DNA of 64,000 nt, taken from Streptomyces sp. NBC_01463 (GTDB lineage Bacteria; Actinomycetota; Actinomycetes; Streptomycetales; Streptomycetaceae). The DNA lies in assembly GCA_036227345.1 (NCBI GenBank), contig CP109468.1:7564001-7628000 (forward strand). Reading direction: 5' to 3'. Of this stretch, positions 53,757 to 62,211 are shown piece after piece; the stretch's first letter is position 1, and each line of letters starts with the position of its first letter. The notes beneath the pieces were generated by a model. It did not search any database and was not told where the DNA came from. It saw nothing but the letters and a program-made list of their open reading frames with translations. The translations under genes and the position numbers were made by a program.

Positions 53757-54725
53757 ATGAGACACGACTTCCGCACCGACGGTGCGCTGGTCTTCCCCGG
53801 CATGAGCCCCACACGCTTTCAGGATTCCGCCAAGTTCATGCTGATCAACCCGGTGGCCCGGCGGCTCGTCGCCGAGGCCGACGACGCGCTCGGCTACTCA
53901 CTGGTCGACCGCTACCGCGACGCGGAGGGCGACTACAGCGAGTACGCGCAGGTCGCCTTCCTCGTCAACTGCCTGGCCCTCGCCACCTGGGCGCAGGACC
54001 GGTTCGATCCGGAACCCGCGCTCTGCGTCGGCCCCAGCTTCGGAGGAAAGACCGCGGCGGCCCACACCGGCGTCCTGGACTTCGCCGACGCGGTGCGCCT
54101 GACCGCCGGCTGGGCCAGGCTCCTGGACTCCTGGTTCGCCGAGAACCACCAGGACGTGGTCACGCACTCCTTCACCCGCGTCCCGCGCCCCGAACTCGAC
54201 CGGGTGCTCGCCGAACTCGACGAGCTCGGTGAGTGGTACGAGATCGCCTGCCACGTCGACCAGGACTTCTACATGGTGTCGCTGCGCGAGACCGTGCTGG
54301 AGCGGCTCGGCAAGCGGCTGCGTTCGGTCGGTGGCCTGCCGCTGTACACGATGCGCCCGCCCATGCACGCGAGCATCTTCGAGCCCCTGCGCCGGCGGGC
54401 CGAGGAGGAACTCTTCGCCCCGCTGACCTTCCACGATCCCCGGATACCCGTCGTCGCCGACCAGGACGGCGCCCTGCTGACCACCGGCGACCAGGTCCGC
54501 ACCATGCTGCTGGACGGCTTCGTCCGTCCGGTCCGCTGGCCCGCCGTCGTCGACGCCCTGCGCGGACACGGAGTCCGCAGGCTCTATGTCGCCGGGCCGG
54601 ACAGCCTCTTCGGCCGGGTTCCCGTCACCACCGGGAACTTCGATGTCGTCGCGGTGGACCCGAGGACAGCCCTTCAGCCCGTCCGCCGGAACCTCGCTTC
54701 CCGATCCGGAAGCGAAGCGGCATGA
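53757..54725 (+). CDS. Stand-alone acyltransferase (VinK-like loading enzyme)
   Basis: Product of 322 residues of the malonyl-CoA:ACP transacylase fold. It starts LVFPGMSPTRFQDSAKFML like FabD. The nucleophile lies in CVGPSFGGKTAA (Ser94, GPSFG where FabD has GHSLG) and a histidine in RPPMHASIFEPLRRRAEEEL. In vicenistatin-type pathways VinK moves the aminoacyl or dipeptidyl starter from a carrier protein to the PKS loading ACP, and the same role is inferred from the neighbours. AGGA precedes the ATG at 53757 at six bases. Its stop overlaps the next small frame (ATGA). Confidence 0.82.
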   Translation: MRHDFRTDGALVFPGMSPTRFQDSAKFMLINPVARRLVAEADDALGYSLVDRYRDAEGDYSEYAQVAFLVNCLALATWAQDRFDPEPALCVGPSFGGKTAAAHTGVLDFADAVRLTAGWARLLDSWFAENHQDVVTHSFTRVPRPELDRVLAELDELGEWYEIACHVDQDFYMVSLRETVLERLGKRLRSVGGLPLYTMRPPMHASIFEPLRRRAEEELFAPLTFHDPRIPVVADQDGALLTTGDQVRTMLLDGFVRPVRWPAVVDALRGHGVRRLYVAGPDSLFGRVPVTTGNFDVVAVDPRTALQPVRRNLASRSGSEAA

Positions 54726-54913
54726 GCGACGGGAGGTGTGACGTGGCAGCACCGTCGGTCACGGACAAGGGCCCCTATGACGTTGACGCGCCGGCGTGCG
54801 AGGGCGGGGACGGCCTGCACGTGCCGCTTCCCCTCGGCACGTTTGCCGTCGTGGAGCCGGTCGGGGGTCGGGAGGGTGCCAGGAGTGCCGCCTCCTGCGA
54901 ATGGCCGGCGTAG
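54722..54913 (+). CDS. Small unidentified protein coupled to the acyltransferase
   Basis: A 63-residue frame whose ATG overlaps the acyltransferase stop as ATGA, a frequent coupling in this genome. It has the window's normal third-position GC bias and reads DVAAPSVTDKGPYDVDAPAC then LPLGTFAVVEPVGG, with three cysteines. No family is recognised and it lacks the serine motif of a carrier protein. It may be a real small protein or a non-functional tail. A weak hairpin at 54938-54953 follows. Confidence 0.35.
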   Translation: MSDGRCDVAAPSVTDKGPYDVDAPACEGGDGLHVPLPLGTFAVVEPVGGREGARSAASCEWPA

Positions 54914-55058
54914 ACCCGGAAAAAGGTAGAGCCGCCTGACCGGGGGCCCGGTCGACCCGGCCCCGACGCACACACCCGGCGGGACGCGCCCAGGCCGGCG
55001 CCGCGCCCCCGCCGTCCCCACCAGGACCGGCCGCGGACTCATGAGCGAGAGGTACACC
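54914..55058. other. Intergenic region with short hairpin
   Basis: GACCGGG at 54938-54944 pairs with CCCGGTC at 54947-54953, a weak possible terminator. The rest is GC-rich and featureless up to the ribosome site of the next gene. Confidence 0.35.
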
Positions 55059-55922
55059 ATGACCCTTCTGACCAGGACCGACCTGAGTTTCGCCTATCTG
55101 CAACTGACCGGGTCGGTCTGGCAGGAGCCCGTCCGGCACACGCTGGAGGAGCGCCTGGCGGCGCTGGCCGAGAACAACTGCGTCTCGATGGGCATGAGTG
55201 TCGAGGAGCTGGAGGCGTTCCTGGCCGACCAGTCGGCGGACAAGCTGCGCGGCCTGCTCACCGAGTACGGGGTCCGGCTGCACGAGCTGGAGGTCCTGTT
55301 CGGCTGGAACGCCGGGCCGGAGGAGAGCGGCCCCGCCCTGGAGTCGGAGAGTCGCCTGTTCGACCTGGCCGTCCTGGCCGGCATCCCCTCGGTCAAGTCC
55401 TGCGCCGTCTACCCGACGGGCGTGGAGATGCCCCCCACCGAAGTCCTCGCCGAGCGCTTCGGCGCGATGTGTGACCGTGCTGCCGCACGCGGGCTGAACA
55501 TCTCCCTGGAAGCCATGGCCGTGATGCCCGGCTTCACCTACCAGGTCGCCTCCGACATCATCGTCGCCGCCGACCGTCCCAACGCCGGTCTGCTCATTGA
55601 CATGTGGCACCTCTTCCGCGACCCGACGGGCGTCGGCTCGGTCGACCAGCTCAATGGTGCGCAGATCGCGGCCGTGGAGTTCGCGGACGCCCCGAGCACC
55701 CCGTCGCCCGATGTCATGAACGAGGTCCTCAGCGGCCGCCTGCTGCCCGGCGACGGCGACTGCGACATCACCGGGCTGCTGCGCACGCTGGACGCCAAGG
55801 GTGTCGACGTCACCCCGTCCGTGGAGGTCCTCTCCGCCGACCTGCGGGCGCTGCCGCTCAGCGAGAACATCGCCCGCACCGCCGCCGCCGTGCGCGCCTC
55901 CATCGAGAAGGCCCGTGGCTGA
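55059..55922 (+). CDS. Sugar phosphate isomerase/epimerase-like TIM-barrel protein
   Basis: Product of 287 residues of the xylose-isomerase-like TIM-barrel family (AP endonuclease 2 superfamily). Metal-ligand candidates are the glutamate in NISLEAMAVMPGF, the aspartate and histidine in GLLIDMWHLFRDP, the aspartate in AVEFADAP and the glutamate in SVEVLSADLR, in the family's order. Substrates of such proteins include sugars, hydroxypyruvate and inosose. No sugar genes are near, so the role in the polyketide cluster is open. The ATG at 55059 is chosen because GAGAGG lies six to eight bases upstream. It precedes the P450 by 50 bases. Confidence 0.8.
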   Translation: MTLLTRTDLSFAYLQLTGSVWQEPVRHTLEERLAALAENNCVSMGMSVEELEAFLADQSADKLRGLLTEYGVRLHELEVLFGWNAGPEESGPALESESRLFDLAVLAGIPSVKSCAVYPTGVEMPPTEVLAERFGAMCDRAAARGLNISLEAMAVMPGFTYQVASDIIVAADRPNAGLLIDMWHLFRDPTGVGSVDQLNGAQIAAVEFADAPSTPSPDVMNEVLSGRLLPGDGDCDITGLLRTLDAKGVDVTPSVEVLSADLRALPLSENIARTAAAVRASIEKARG

Positions 55923-55971
55923 GAGCGCCGTCCCCTACCCACCGAGCGCAGAGACCTCTGGAGAAGGAACC

Positions 55972-57201
55972 ATGTCCGATCTCGTCGACGCATGTCCGCA
56001 CGCCCAGCCCCGCCCGTTCCCCCTGGAGCGCACCGGCTGCCCCCTGGACCCGGCACCGGAGTACGCGGTGCTGCGGGAGACCGAGCCGGTCTCCCGGGTC
56101 AAGCTCAAGTTCAACGGCCGTGAGGCATGGCTCCTCACCCGGTACGAGGACGTCCGGCAGATGCTGGTCGACCCGCGGTTCAGCTCCAACATGGCCGACC
56201 CCGGCTACCCGCTCCAATTCCACTTCCCCATGGAACTCCTCGGCAAGGTCAAGCCGGCCCTGCTCCACATGGACCCGCCGGAGCACACCGCGCACCGCAT
56301 GATGCTCATGCCGGAACTCAGTGTGAAGCGCGTCGAGGCGATGCGGCCGCGTACCCAGGAGATCGTCGACGAATGCATCGACGCGATGCTGGATCAGGGC
56401 GGACCGGTGGACCTGGTGTCCATGCTGTCGATGCCCGTGCCGTCCATCGGCATGTGCGAGCTGACCGGCGTACCGCACGAGTCGCGCGACCTGTTCCACC
56501 GCTGGGTCACCCTCCTCGTCACCCAGGGCAGTGCCGAGGAGCACGCCTCGGCCAACGCCGAGGTCGAGGTGCTGCTCTACGAGCTGATCGCCGAGCGGCA
56601 GAAGAACCCCGGCGATGACCTGATCAGCAGCCTGCTCCAGCGCAACGACCAGAAGAAGGAACTGGAGCCGTCCGACATCAGCGCCCTGGTGCGGGCCATG
56701 ATCGCCGCCGGTCACGAGAGCACCGTCAACGGCATCACCATCGGTGCCCTCGTCCTCCTCCAGCACCCCGAGCAGGCCGACTGGCTGCGCGCGCATCCCG
56801 AACTGTCGGGCCAGGCCGTTGACGAGCTGTCGCGCTACTCCAGCATCTCCGACCACGGCACCGTCCGTGTCGCGCTGGAGGACGCCGAGATCGGCGGCCA
56901 GCTGATCCGCAAGGGCGAGGGCGTCATCTGCTCGCTCTCCGCCTCCAACCACGACCCGGCGGTCTTCAAGGACCCCAACACCCTGGACCTGACCCGCCGC
57001 GAGGCGCGGCACAACGTGGCCTTCGGCTTCGGACGTCACCAGTGCGCGGGCCAGATGCTCGTCCGCATGCAGTTGGAGGTCGTGTTCACGACCCTGCTGC
57101 GTCGCATTCCCGGACTGCGCCTCGACGCGGCCCTGAACGAACTGCCCTTCAAGGCCAACGCCCTCATCGACGGCGTGCACGAGCTTCCGGTGACCTGGTA
57201 A
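55972..57201 (+). CDS. Cytochrome P450
   Basis: Product of 409 residues, usual for soluble bacterial class I P450s. The oxygen-binding I-helix is RAMIAAGHESTVNG, the K-helix pair lies in AVDELSRYS and the heme loop is AFGFGRHQCAGQMLVRMQLE with the axial cysteine. It probably hydroxylates or epoxidises the polyketide. Electrons should come from the ferredoxin gene 11 bases downstream. GGAG lies eight bases before the ATG at 55972. The longer upstream frame lies inside the isomerase gene and is not used. Confidence 0.95.
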   Translation: MSDLVDACPHAQPRPFPLERTGCPLDPAPEYAVLRETEPVSRVKLKFNGREAWLLTRYEDVRQMLVDPRFSSNMADPGYPLQFHFPMELLGKVKPALLHMDPPEHTAHRMMLMPELSVKRVEAMRPRTQEIVDECIDAMLDQGGPVDLVSMLSMPVPSIGMCELTGVPHESRDLFHRWVTLLVTQGSAEEHASANAEVEVLLYELIAERQKNPGDDLISSLLQRNDQKKELEPSDISALVRAMIAAGHESTVNGITIGALVLLQHPEQADWLRAHPELSGQAVDELSRYSSISDHGTVRVALEDAEIGGQLIRKGEGVICSLSASNHDPAVFKDPNTLDLTRREARHNVAFGFGRHQCAGQMLVRMQLEVVFTTLLRRIPGLRLDAALNELPFKANALIDGVHELPVTW

Positions 57202-57212
57202 AGGAGTTTTCC

Positions 57213-57407
57213 ATGCGTGTGATCGTTGACAAAGAGCGTTGCGTCGCGGCCGGTTCCTGTGTGATCACGTCACCCGCCGTCTTCGATCAGAACGACGAGG
57301 ACGGCAAGGTGGTCCTGCTGATCGAAACGCCGGACGACAGGCTGCGTGAGGAAGTCACGGAGTCCGTCAACGTCTGCCCGGTCGGGGCACTGAGCATCGC
57401 CGACTAG
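57213..57407 (+). CDS. Ferredoxin (3Fe-4S type) for the P450
   Basis: Product of 64 residues, the size of the small actinobacterial ferredoxins found next to P450s. RVIVDKERCVAAGSCVITSP and VNVCPVGALSIAD give cysteines at 10, 16 and 54, the three-cysteine pattern of a 3Fe-4S cluster with Ala or Ser in place of the fourth ligand. It would pass electrons from a ferredoxin reductase encoded elsewhere. AAGGAG at 57200-57205 gives a good start at 57213. A strong hairpin follows, ending this transcript unit. Confidence 0.95.
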   Translation: MRVIVDKERCVAAGSCVITSPAVFDQNDEDGKVVLLIETPDDRLREEVTESVNVCPVGALSIAD

Positions 57408-57431
57408 GTACTGGCCACCCCCCCCCGGACC

Positions 57432-57470
57432 CCGGGGCACGGACCCGCCCCCTCCGGGTCCGTGCCCCGG
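57432..57470 (+). terminator. Perfect 16-bp stem terminator
   Basis: CCGGGGCACGGACCCG at 57432-57447 pairs exactly with 57455-57470 around a seven-base C-rich loop. It separates the P450-ferredoxin unit from the starter-unit genes. Confidence 0.75.
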
Positions 57471-57564
57471 CCGCACCGCGACCACCCCACGCCCCTGAGA
57501 GCCGGCCCGCTCGCGCGACGACGCGGTCAGCTCGCCACCCACTCCCGAAAGCGACGTTGGAACC

Positions 57565-59100
57565 GTGGAGAATCCGAACACCACTTGCGCGCCGACGGCG
57601 CACGGGAACGGCGGGACGGTCCATTCCCTGCTCGACGCAGCGGTCGCGGACACCCCGGACGGGCAGTGCCTGCACGACACCGTCGGTCAGATGACGTTCC
57701 GTCAGATATCCGCACTCAGCCACGGCTTCGCCGCCTGGCTCACCGAACAGGGCGCGACACGCGGTGACCGGCTGGTCGTCCAGCTCCCCAGCCGCCGCGA
57801 GCTGGTGGCCATGGTCTACGGGGCCTCGCGCGCCGGTGTGATCCTGGTGCCGCTCAACCCCGCGATGAAGGAGTACCACCTCCGGTCCGTCATCGAGGAC
57901 GCCGAACCCTCGCTGATCATCGGCGACGGCCCCACCACCGAGGTGCTCGGCCGGGCCGCCACCCTCCCCGTGCACGACCTCGCGGAGATATGGCCGCACG
58001 TGGAGGAGGCCGCGGGGCGACCGGCGCCCGCACCCCTCGACATCAGCGCCGACGACATCGCGTTCCTCGTCTACACCTCCGGCAGCACCGCCGCTCCCAA
58101 GGCCGTGGTGTGTCCGCACGCGCAGGTCACCTTCGCCTCCCGCGCCATCCAGCAGGTGCTCGGGTACCGGCCCGACGACGTCGTCTTCTGCCGCTTCCCG
58201 ATCTCCTGGGACTACGGCCTGTACAAGGTGCTGCTCGCCTGTCTCGGACGGTCCCAACTGGTCCTGGACGGCGGCGAGTCCGACCTCGTACTGCTGCGGC
58301 GGATGCGCGAGACCGGCGCCACCGTGGTCCCCATCGTGCCGTCGCTGGCCACGATGATCGGCACCCTCGCCGCACGCGACTCCCAGGACCCGCCCCCGGT
58401 ACGGATGTTCACCAACACCGGTGCCGCGCTGCCCGACCACGCGGTCGACGCGCTGCGCGAGGCCTTCCCCGGCGTACAGGTGGTCCGCCAGTTCGGCCAG
58501 ACCGAGTGCAAACGCGTCAGTATCATGCCGCCGGACCAGGAGAACGAGCGTCCCCGGTCGGTGGGCCTGCCGCTGCCCGGCACCACCGTCCTGATCCTGG
58601 ACGCGGAGGGCCGGGCCCTCCCGCCCGGGGAGACCGGCGAGATCGTCGCCGTGGGACCGCACGTCATGCCCGGCTACTGGCGCCGCCCCGAACTCTCGGC
58701 GCGCACCTTCCGCACCGACCCGGAGACCGGGGCGCTGCGGCTGCACACCGGCGACTACGGCCGGCTCGACGAGGACGGCTACCTCTACTTCGAAGGCCGC
58801 CGCGACGACATGTTCAAGCGCAAGGGCATCCGGATGAGCACGGTCGAGATCGAGGCCGCCGCCATGGACATCCCCGGTGTCCGCACCGCCACGGCGCTGC
58901 CGCCCACCGACACCCGCGACCTGGTCATCTTCGCCGAGACCGAACTGCCGCCCCACACCGTGCTGAAGGAACTGGCCGAGCGCCTGGAGTCGGCCAAGGT
59001 GCCCGCCCTGTGCCGGGTCCTGGACGAACTGCCGCTGAGCCTGCACGGGAAGAACGCCCGGCAGGTACTGACCGAGATGATCGACGGGGAAGGGCGATGA
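57565..59100 (+). CDS. 3-Methylaspartate-activating adenylating enzyme (VinN-like)
   Basis: Product of 511 residues of the adenylate-forming family, with no carrier domain. VYTSGSTAAPKAVV is the P-loop-like A3 motif, RQFGQTECKRVS is in the A5 region, and YRR-/LHTGDYGRLDEDGYLYFEGR the A7-A8 core. VinN, the vicenistatin homologue, loads 3-methylaspartate on a stand-alone ACP. Asp216 (SWDYG), Thr285 and Arg317 (TECKR) line up with VinN Asp230, Ser299 and Arg331 as I recall them, which bind the amine and beta-carboxylate. The glutamate mutase genes next door would supply the substrate. GTG start. The end overlaps the decarboxylase (ATGA). Confidence 0.88.
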   Translation: MENPNTTCAPTAHGNGGTVHSLLDAAVADTPDGQCLHDTVGQMTFRQISALSHGFAAWLTEQGATRGDRLVVQLPSRRELVAMVYGASRAGVILVPLNPAMKEYHLRSVIEDAEPSLIIGDGPTTEVLGRAATLPVHDLAEIWPHVEEAAGRPAPAPLDISADDIAFLVYTSGSTAAPKAVVCPHAQVTFASRAIQQVLGYRPDDVVFCRFPISWDYGLYKVLLACLGRSQLVLDGGESDLVLLRRMRETGATVVPIVPSLATMIGTLAARDSQDPPPVRMFTNTGAALPDHAVDALREAFPGVQVVRQFGQTECKRVSIMPPDQENERPRSVGLPLPGTTVLILDAEGRALPPGETGEIVAVGPHVMPGYWRRPELSARTFRTDPETGALRLHTGDYGRLDEDGYLYFEGRRDDMFKRKGIRMSTVEIEAAAMDIPGVRTATALPPTDTRDLVIFAETELPPHTVLKELAERLESAKVPALCRVLDELPLSLHGKNARQVLTEMIDGEGR

Positions 59101-60359
59101 GCCGCTACCAGGCACTGGCCGAACGTTTCGGCACACCTCTGTACGTGTACGACCTCGACGAGGCCGACGCGGCACGGCAGCAGCTGTTCGAGGCCCTGCC
59201 CGAGGAGTTCACCCTCTTCTACGCGCTCAAGGCCAACCCCCACCCCGGCCTGGTCCGGGCTTTGCGGGAGGGCGAAGGCCGTCACTGCCGGCCCGAGATC
59301 AGCTCCACCGGCGAGCTGGAGGCCGCCCTCGCGGCCGGATTCCGCGGCGAGGACTGTCTCTACACCGGCCCCGGCAAGACGCCGGGCGAGCTCCACGAGG
59401 CGATCCGCCTGGGAGTCCGCGTCTTCTCCACCGACTCCGTCTCCGACGTCCGCCACGTGGCCGACGCCGCCCTGGCGCACGGCACCACCGCCGACTGCCT
59501 GCTGCGCGTCAACAGCGCGTCCGCCAGCGCCACCAGCAGCATCCGGATGACCGGCACCCCCTCCCAGTTCGGCTTCGACAGCGAGACACTGGCCGATGTC
59601 CTCCCGGAGCTGCGCACGATCGAGGGTGTCCGCATCACCGGGATGCACTTCTTCCCGCTGAGCAACGCCAAGGACGAGGAGAGCCTCGTCGGCGAGTTCC
59701 GGCACACCATCGAGCTGGCCGCCCGCCTCCAGGACGAACTCGGCCTTCCCCTGCGCTTCCTCGACATCGGCGGCGGGTTCACCGTGCCGTACGCCGTCCC
59801 CGGAGCCCGGGGCACGTACCCCAAGCTGCGCGGCGAGCTCGCCGCCGCACTGGACACCCACTTCCCGCGGTGGCGGACCGAGGGCCCCGAGATCGCCTGC
59901 GAATCGGGCCGCTACCTTGTCGGGGCGAGCGGCACCCTGGTCGCCTCCGTCAGCAACGTCAAGATCAGCCGGGGCCGCAAGTTCGTCATCCTCGACGCGG
60001 GCATCAACACCTTCGGCGGGATGTCGGGCCTCGGCCGGCTGCTGCCCGTCGCCGTCGGCACCGAATCGGGGGAGTGCGTCGAATCCGCCAGCCTGGTGGG
60101 CCCGTTGTGCACCCCCGGTGACATCCTGGGCCGGGAGATCGACCTCCCGGCACTGGCCCCGGGCGACCTGGTGACCATCCCCAACGCCGGCGCCTACGGG
60201 CCGACCGCCAGCCTGCTGATGTTCCTGGGCCGCCCGGCCCCCACCGAGGTGGTGGTGCGGGGCGACGAGGTGCTGTCCGTCTCGCGGATCGAGCACAGCC
60301 GGACCTACACGGCCGTGGACCGAGCGCCCGCGCACACCGCTGCGGGAGGGACCGCGTGA
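59097..60359 (+). CDS. PLP-dependent decarboxylase (VinO-like)
   Basis: Product of 420 residues of fold-type III PLP enzymes (diaminopimelate/ornithine decarboxylase family). The PLP lysine is in LFYALKANPHP (about Lys46), the phosphate loop in FLDIGGGFTVPY, and the second-domain residues in ACESGRYLVGASGTLV. In vicenistatin VinO decarboxylates 3-methylaspartyl-ACP to the 3-aminoisobutyryl thioester. It begins by ATGA overlap with the adenylating enzyme and ends by GTGA overlap with the mutase subunit, so the four genes form one coupled operon. A free amino acid substrate cannot be excluded. Confidence 0.9.
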   Translation: MSRYQALAERFGTPLYVYDLDEADAARQQLFEALPEEFTLFYALKANPHPGLVRALREGEGRHCRPEISSTGELEAALAAGFRGEDCLYTGPGKTPGELHEAIRLGVRVFSTDSVSDVRHVADAALAHGTTADCLLRVNSASASATSSIRMTGTPSQFGFDSETLADVLPELRTIEGVRITGMHFFPLSNAKDEESLVGEFRHTIELAARLQDELGLPLRFLDIGGGFTVPYAVPGARGTYPKLRGELAAALDTHFPRWRTEGPEIACESGRYLVGASGTLVASVSNVKISRGRKFVILDAGINTFGGMSGLGRLLPVAVGTESGECVESASLVGPLCTPGDILGREIDLPALAPGDLVTIPNAGAYGPTASLLMFLGRPAPTEVVVRGDEVLSVSRIEHSRTYTAVDRAPAHTAAGGTA

Positions 60360-60856
60360 GCGCCGGACTGATGCACGGCGTCACGGACACAGTGACGTCC
60401 GCAGGCGCCCGGGCCGGCACCGCGGTCGTCACGACCATGGTCTCCGACTCGCACACCTGGAACCTCGTCTTCCTCCAGCTGCTCATCGAGGAGCTGGGCT
60501 ACGAGGTGATCAATCTGGGCCCGTGCACCCCGGACAAGGTCCTCGTGGACGCCTGCCGGGAGACGGCCCCCGATCTCGTGGTGGTCAGCAGCGTCAACGG
60601 GCACGGCCACCAGGACGGTCTGCGCGTCATCGAGGCGCTGCGCGCCTGCGGTGAGCTGGCCTCGACGCCGGTGATCATCGGCGGCAAGCTCGGCGTGGCC
60701 GGGCAGCAGAGCGAGGCGGCGATCGGCGCGCTGCTGTCCGCCGGGTTCGACGCCGTCTTCGACGATGCCTCCACCACGCTGACGGAGTTCACCCGCTTCG
60801 TCGGCGCGCTGCCCGCGGCCGCCCGCGCCGTGGAGCGTACCGAGGTCGTGGCGTGA
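60356..60856 (+). CDS. Glutamate mutase small (cobalamin-binding) subunit
   Basis: Product of 166 residues with the Rossmann-like B12-binding domain. SDSHTWNLVFLQLLIEELGYEVINLG contains the DxHxx element, in which the expected glycine is Asn, with the cobalt-ligating histidine kept; VVVSSVNGHGHQDGLRVIEAL and VIIGGKLGV are the other cofactor contacts. With the large subunit it converts L-glutamate to 3-methylaspartate. The GTG start overlaps the decarboxylase stop (GTGA). This dinucleotide-coupled order with the large subunit is the standard one in antibiotic clusters. Confidence 0.93.
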   Translation: MSAGLMHGVTDTVTSAGARAGTAVVTTMVSDSHTWNLVFLQLLIEELGYEVINLGPCTPDKVLVDACRETAPDLVVVSSVNGHGHQDGLRVIEALRACGELASTPVIIGGKLGVAGQQSEAAIGALLSAGFDAVFDDASTTLTEFTRFVGALPAAARAVERTEVVA

Positions 60857-62211
60857 GACCGGGCGCGCACCCGCTCCGGCGGACGGCCGAGGGCGCGCGC
60901 CCGGTGGACTTCGGAGCCTTCGTCCGAGCGAGAAGCCGCACCGGCGACCTGGTGGTGCAGCCCCGCATGGGATTCAGCGACCCCGTCACCATGCGCGCGG
61001 GGCTGGCCGCCACCAGAGCCGCCGACGCGACGACGGTCGGCACGATCACCCTCGACAGCTACACGCGGGTCGGAGAACTGGCGTCCGTGGAGAACGCGCT
61101 GAAGGCCGGCGCCGGTCTCAACGGCTACCCCATCGTCACCCACCACCGGGCCGTGACCGGTCAGGTCCTCGCGGGCATCAGGGACGACACGTTCCCGGTC
61201 CAGGTCCGGCACGGATCGGCTGTTCCCGGGGACATCTTCGCCGCGCTGCGCAGCACCTGGATCAATGCCACCGAGGGAGGCCCCGTCTCCTACTGCCTCC
61301 CCTACGGACGTACTCCGCTGGACGAGTCGGTACGGAACTGGGTCCGCTGCACCGAGGATTTCGCACAGCTGCGGGAATCGGGAGTGGAACCTCATCTGGA
61401 GACGTTCGGCGGCTGCATGCTCGGGCAATTGTGCCCACCGAGCCAACTGGTGGCGATGAGTGTGCTCGAAGCGCTCTTCTTCTGCCAGCACGGTATACGC
61501 AGTGTGTCGCTCAGCTATGCCCAGCAGACCCACCCGGGACAGGACCGGGAGGCGGTCGCGGCTCTGCGGCGGCTCTGCGCCGAACTCCTTCCGACACCCA
61601 ATTGGCACGTGGTGATCTACGCCTACATGGGCGTGTACCCGACCACGGACGAGGGCGCCTATCTGCTGCTCGACGAGGCGGCGCGGCTCGCTGTCGCCTC
61701 CGGATCGGAGCGGCTCATCGTGAAGACGGTGGCGGAGTCACGCCGGATCCCCACCGTCGCCGAGAACATCGCCGCCCTGGAGTCGGCGGCCCGGACCGCG
61801 CGGACGGCGGTCCCCGGCGGCCCGCCCTCCACCGAGTCCGACTCACAGACGTATCTGGAGGCCAGAGCCCTGGTGGAGGGCGTACTCGAACTGTCCCCGG
61901 ACATCGGGCACGCCTTCGAATTCGCCTTCAGACAGGGGGTCCTGGACATCCCCTACTGCCTGCACCCGGACAACCACGGCCGGGCCCGCAGCTACATCGA
62001 CGGCGACGGCCGGCTGCGCTGGGCGGGCATCGGGAGGCTGCCGCTGGCCGGGCTGGTCGGCCCTGCCCGCTCCCGCGACGTGACCTCGTCGGGGCTGATC
62101 GCCGACCTCTCCTACGTCCAACGGGCGTTCGACAGCAGAGCGGTGGAATCCAAAGGCGTCCGGGGCCGCGAGCGCGCGGAAATCGCGCCACCGGATTCCG
62201 GTTTCTCTTAG
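60853..62211 (+). CDS. Glutamate mutase large (catalytic) subunit
   Basis: Product of 452 residues of the GlmE/MutE TIM-barrel family, which binds glutamate and performs the radical carbon-skeleton shift with adenosylcobalamin on the small subunit. LVVQPRMGFSDPVTMRAGL, GAGLNGYPIVTHH and VRHGSAVPGDIFAALRSTW are conserved blocks, and LETFGGCMLGQLCPPSQLVA lies in the core. The GTG start overlaps the small-subunit stop. Its stop codon lies within the TTAGGGG repeat that precedes the PKS. It gives 3-methylaspartate to the adenylating enzyme. Confidence 0.94.
   Translation: MRPGAHPLRRTAEGARPVDFGAFVRARSRTGDLVVQPRMGFSDPVTMRAGLAATRAADATTVGTITLDSYTRVGELASVENALKAGAGLNGYPIVTHHRAVTGQVLAGIRDDTFPVQVRHGSAVPGDIFAALRSTWINATEGGPVSYCLPYGRTPLDESVRNWVRCTEDFAQLRESGVEPHLETFGGCMLGQLCPPSQLVAMSVLEALFFCQHGIRSVSLSYAQQTHPGQDREAVAALRRLCAELLPTPNWHVVIYAYMGVYPTTDEGAYLLLDEAARLAVASGSERLIVKTVAESRRIPTVAENIAALESAARTARTAVPGGPPSTESDSQTYLEARALVEGVLELSPDIGHAFEFAFRQGVLDIPYCLHPDNHGRARSYIDGDGRLRWAGIGRLPLAGLVGPARSRDVTSSGLIADLSYVQRAFDSRAVESKGVRGRERAEIAPPDSGFS

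Noticed and set aside
55801..55971. Upstream extension of the P450 frame
   Set aside because: It overlaps the isomerase-like gene in another frame and has no P450 sequence; GGAGAAGG precedes the ATG at 55972.
57990..59096. Extension of the decarboxylase frame into the adenylating enzyme
   Set aside because: The sequence is Arg/Pro-rich shadow; the ATG at 59097 overlaps the adenylator stop and starts the conserved domain.
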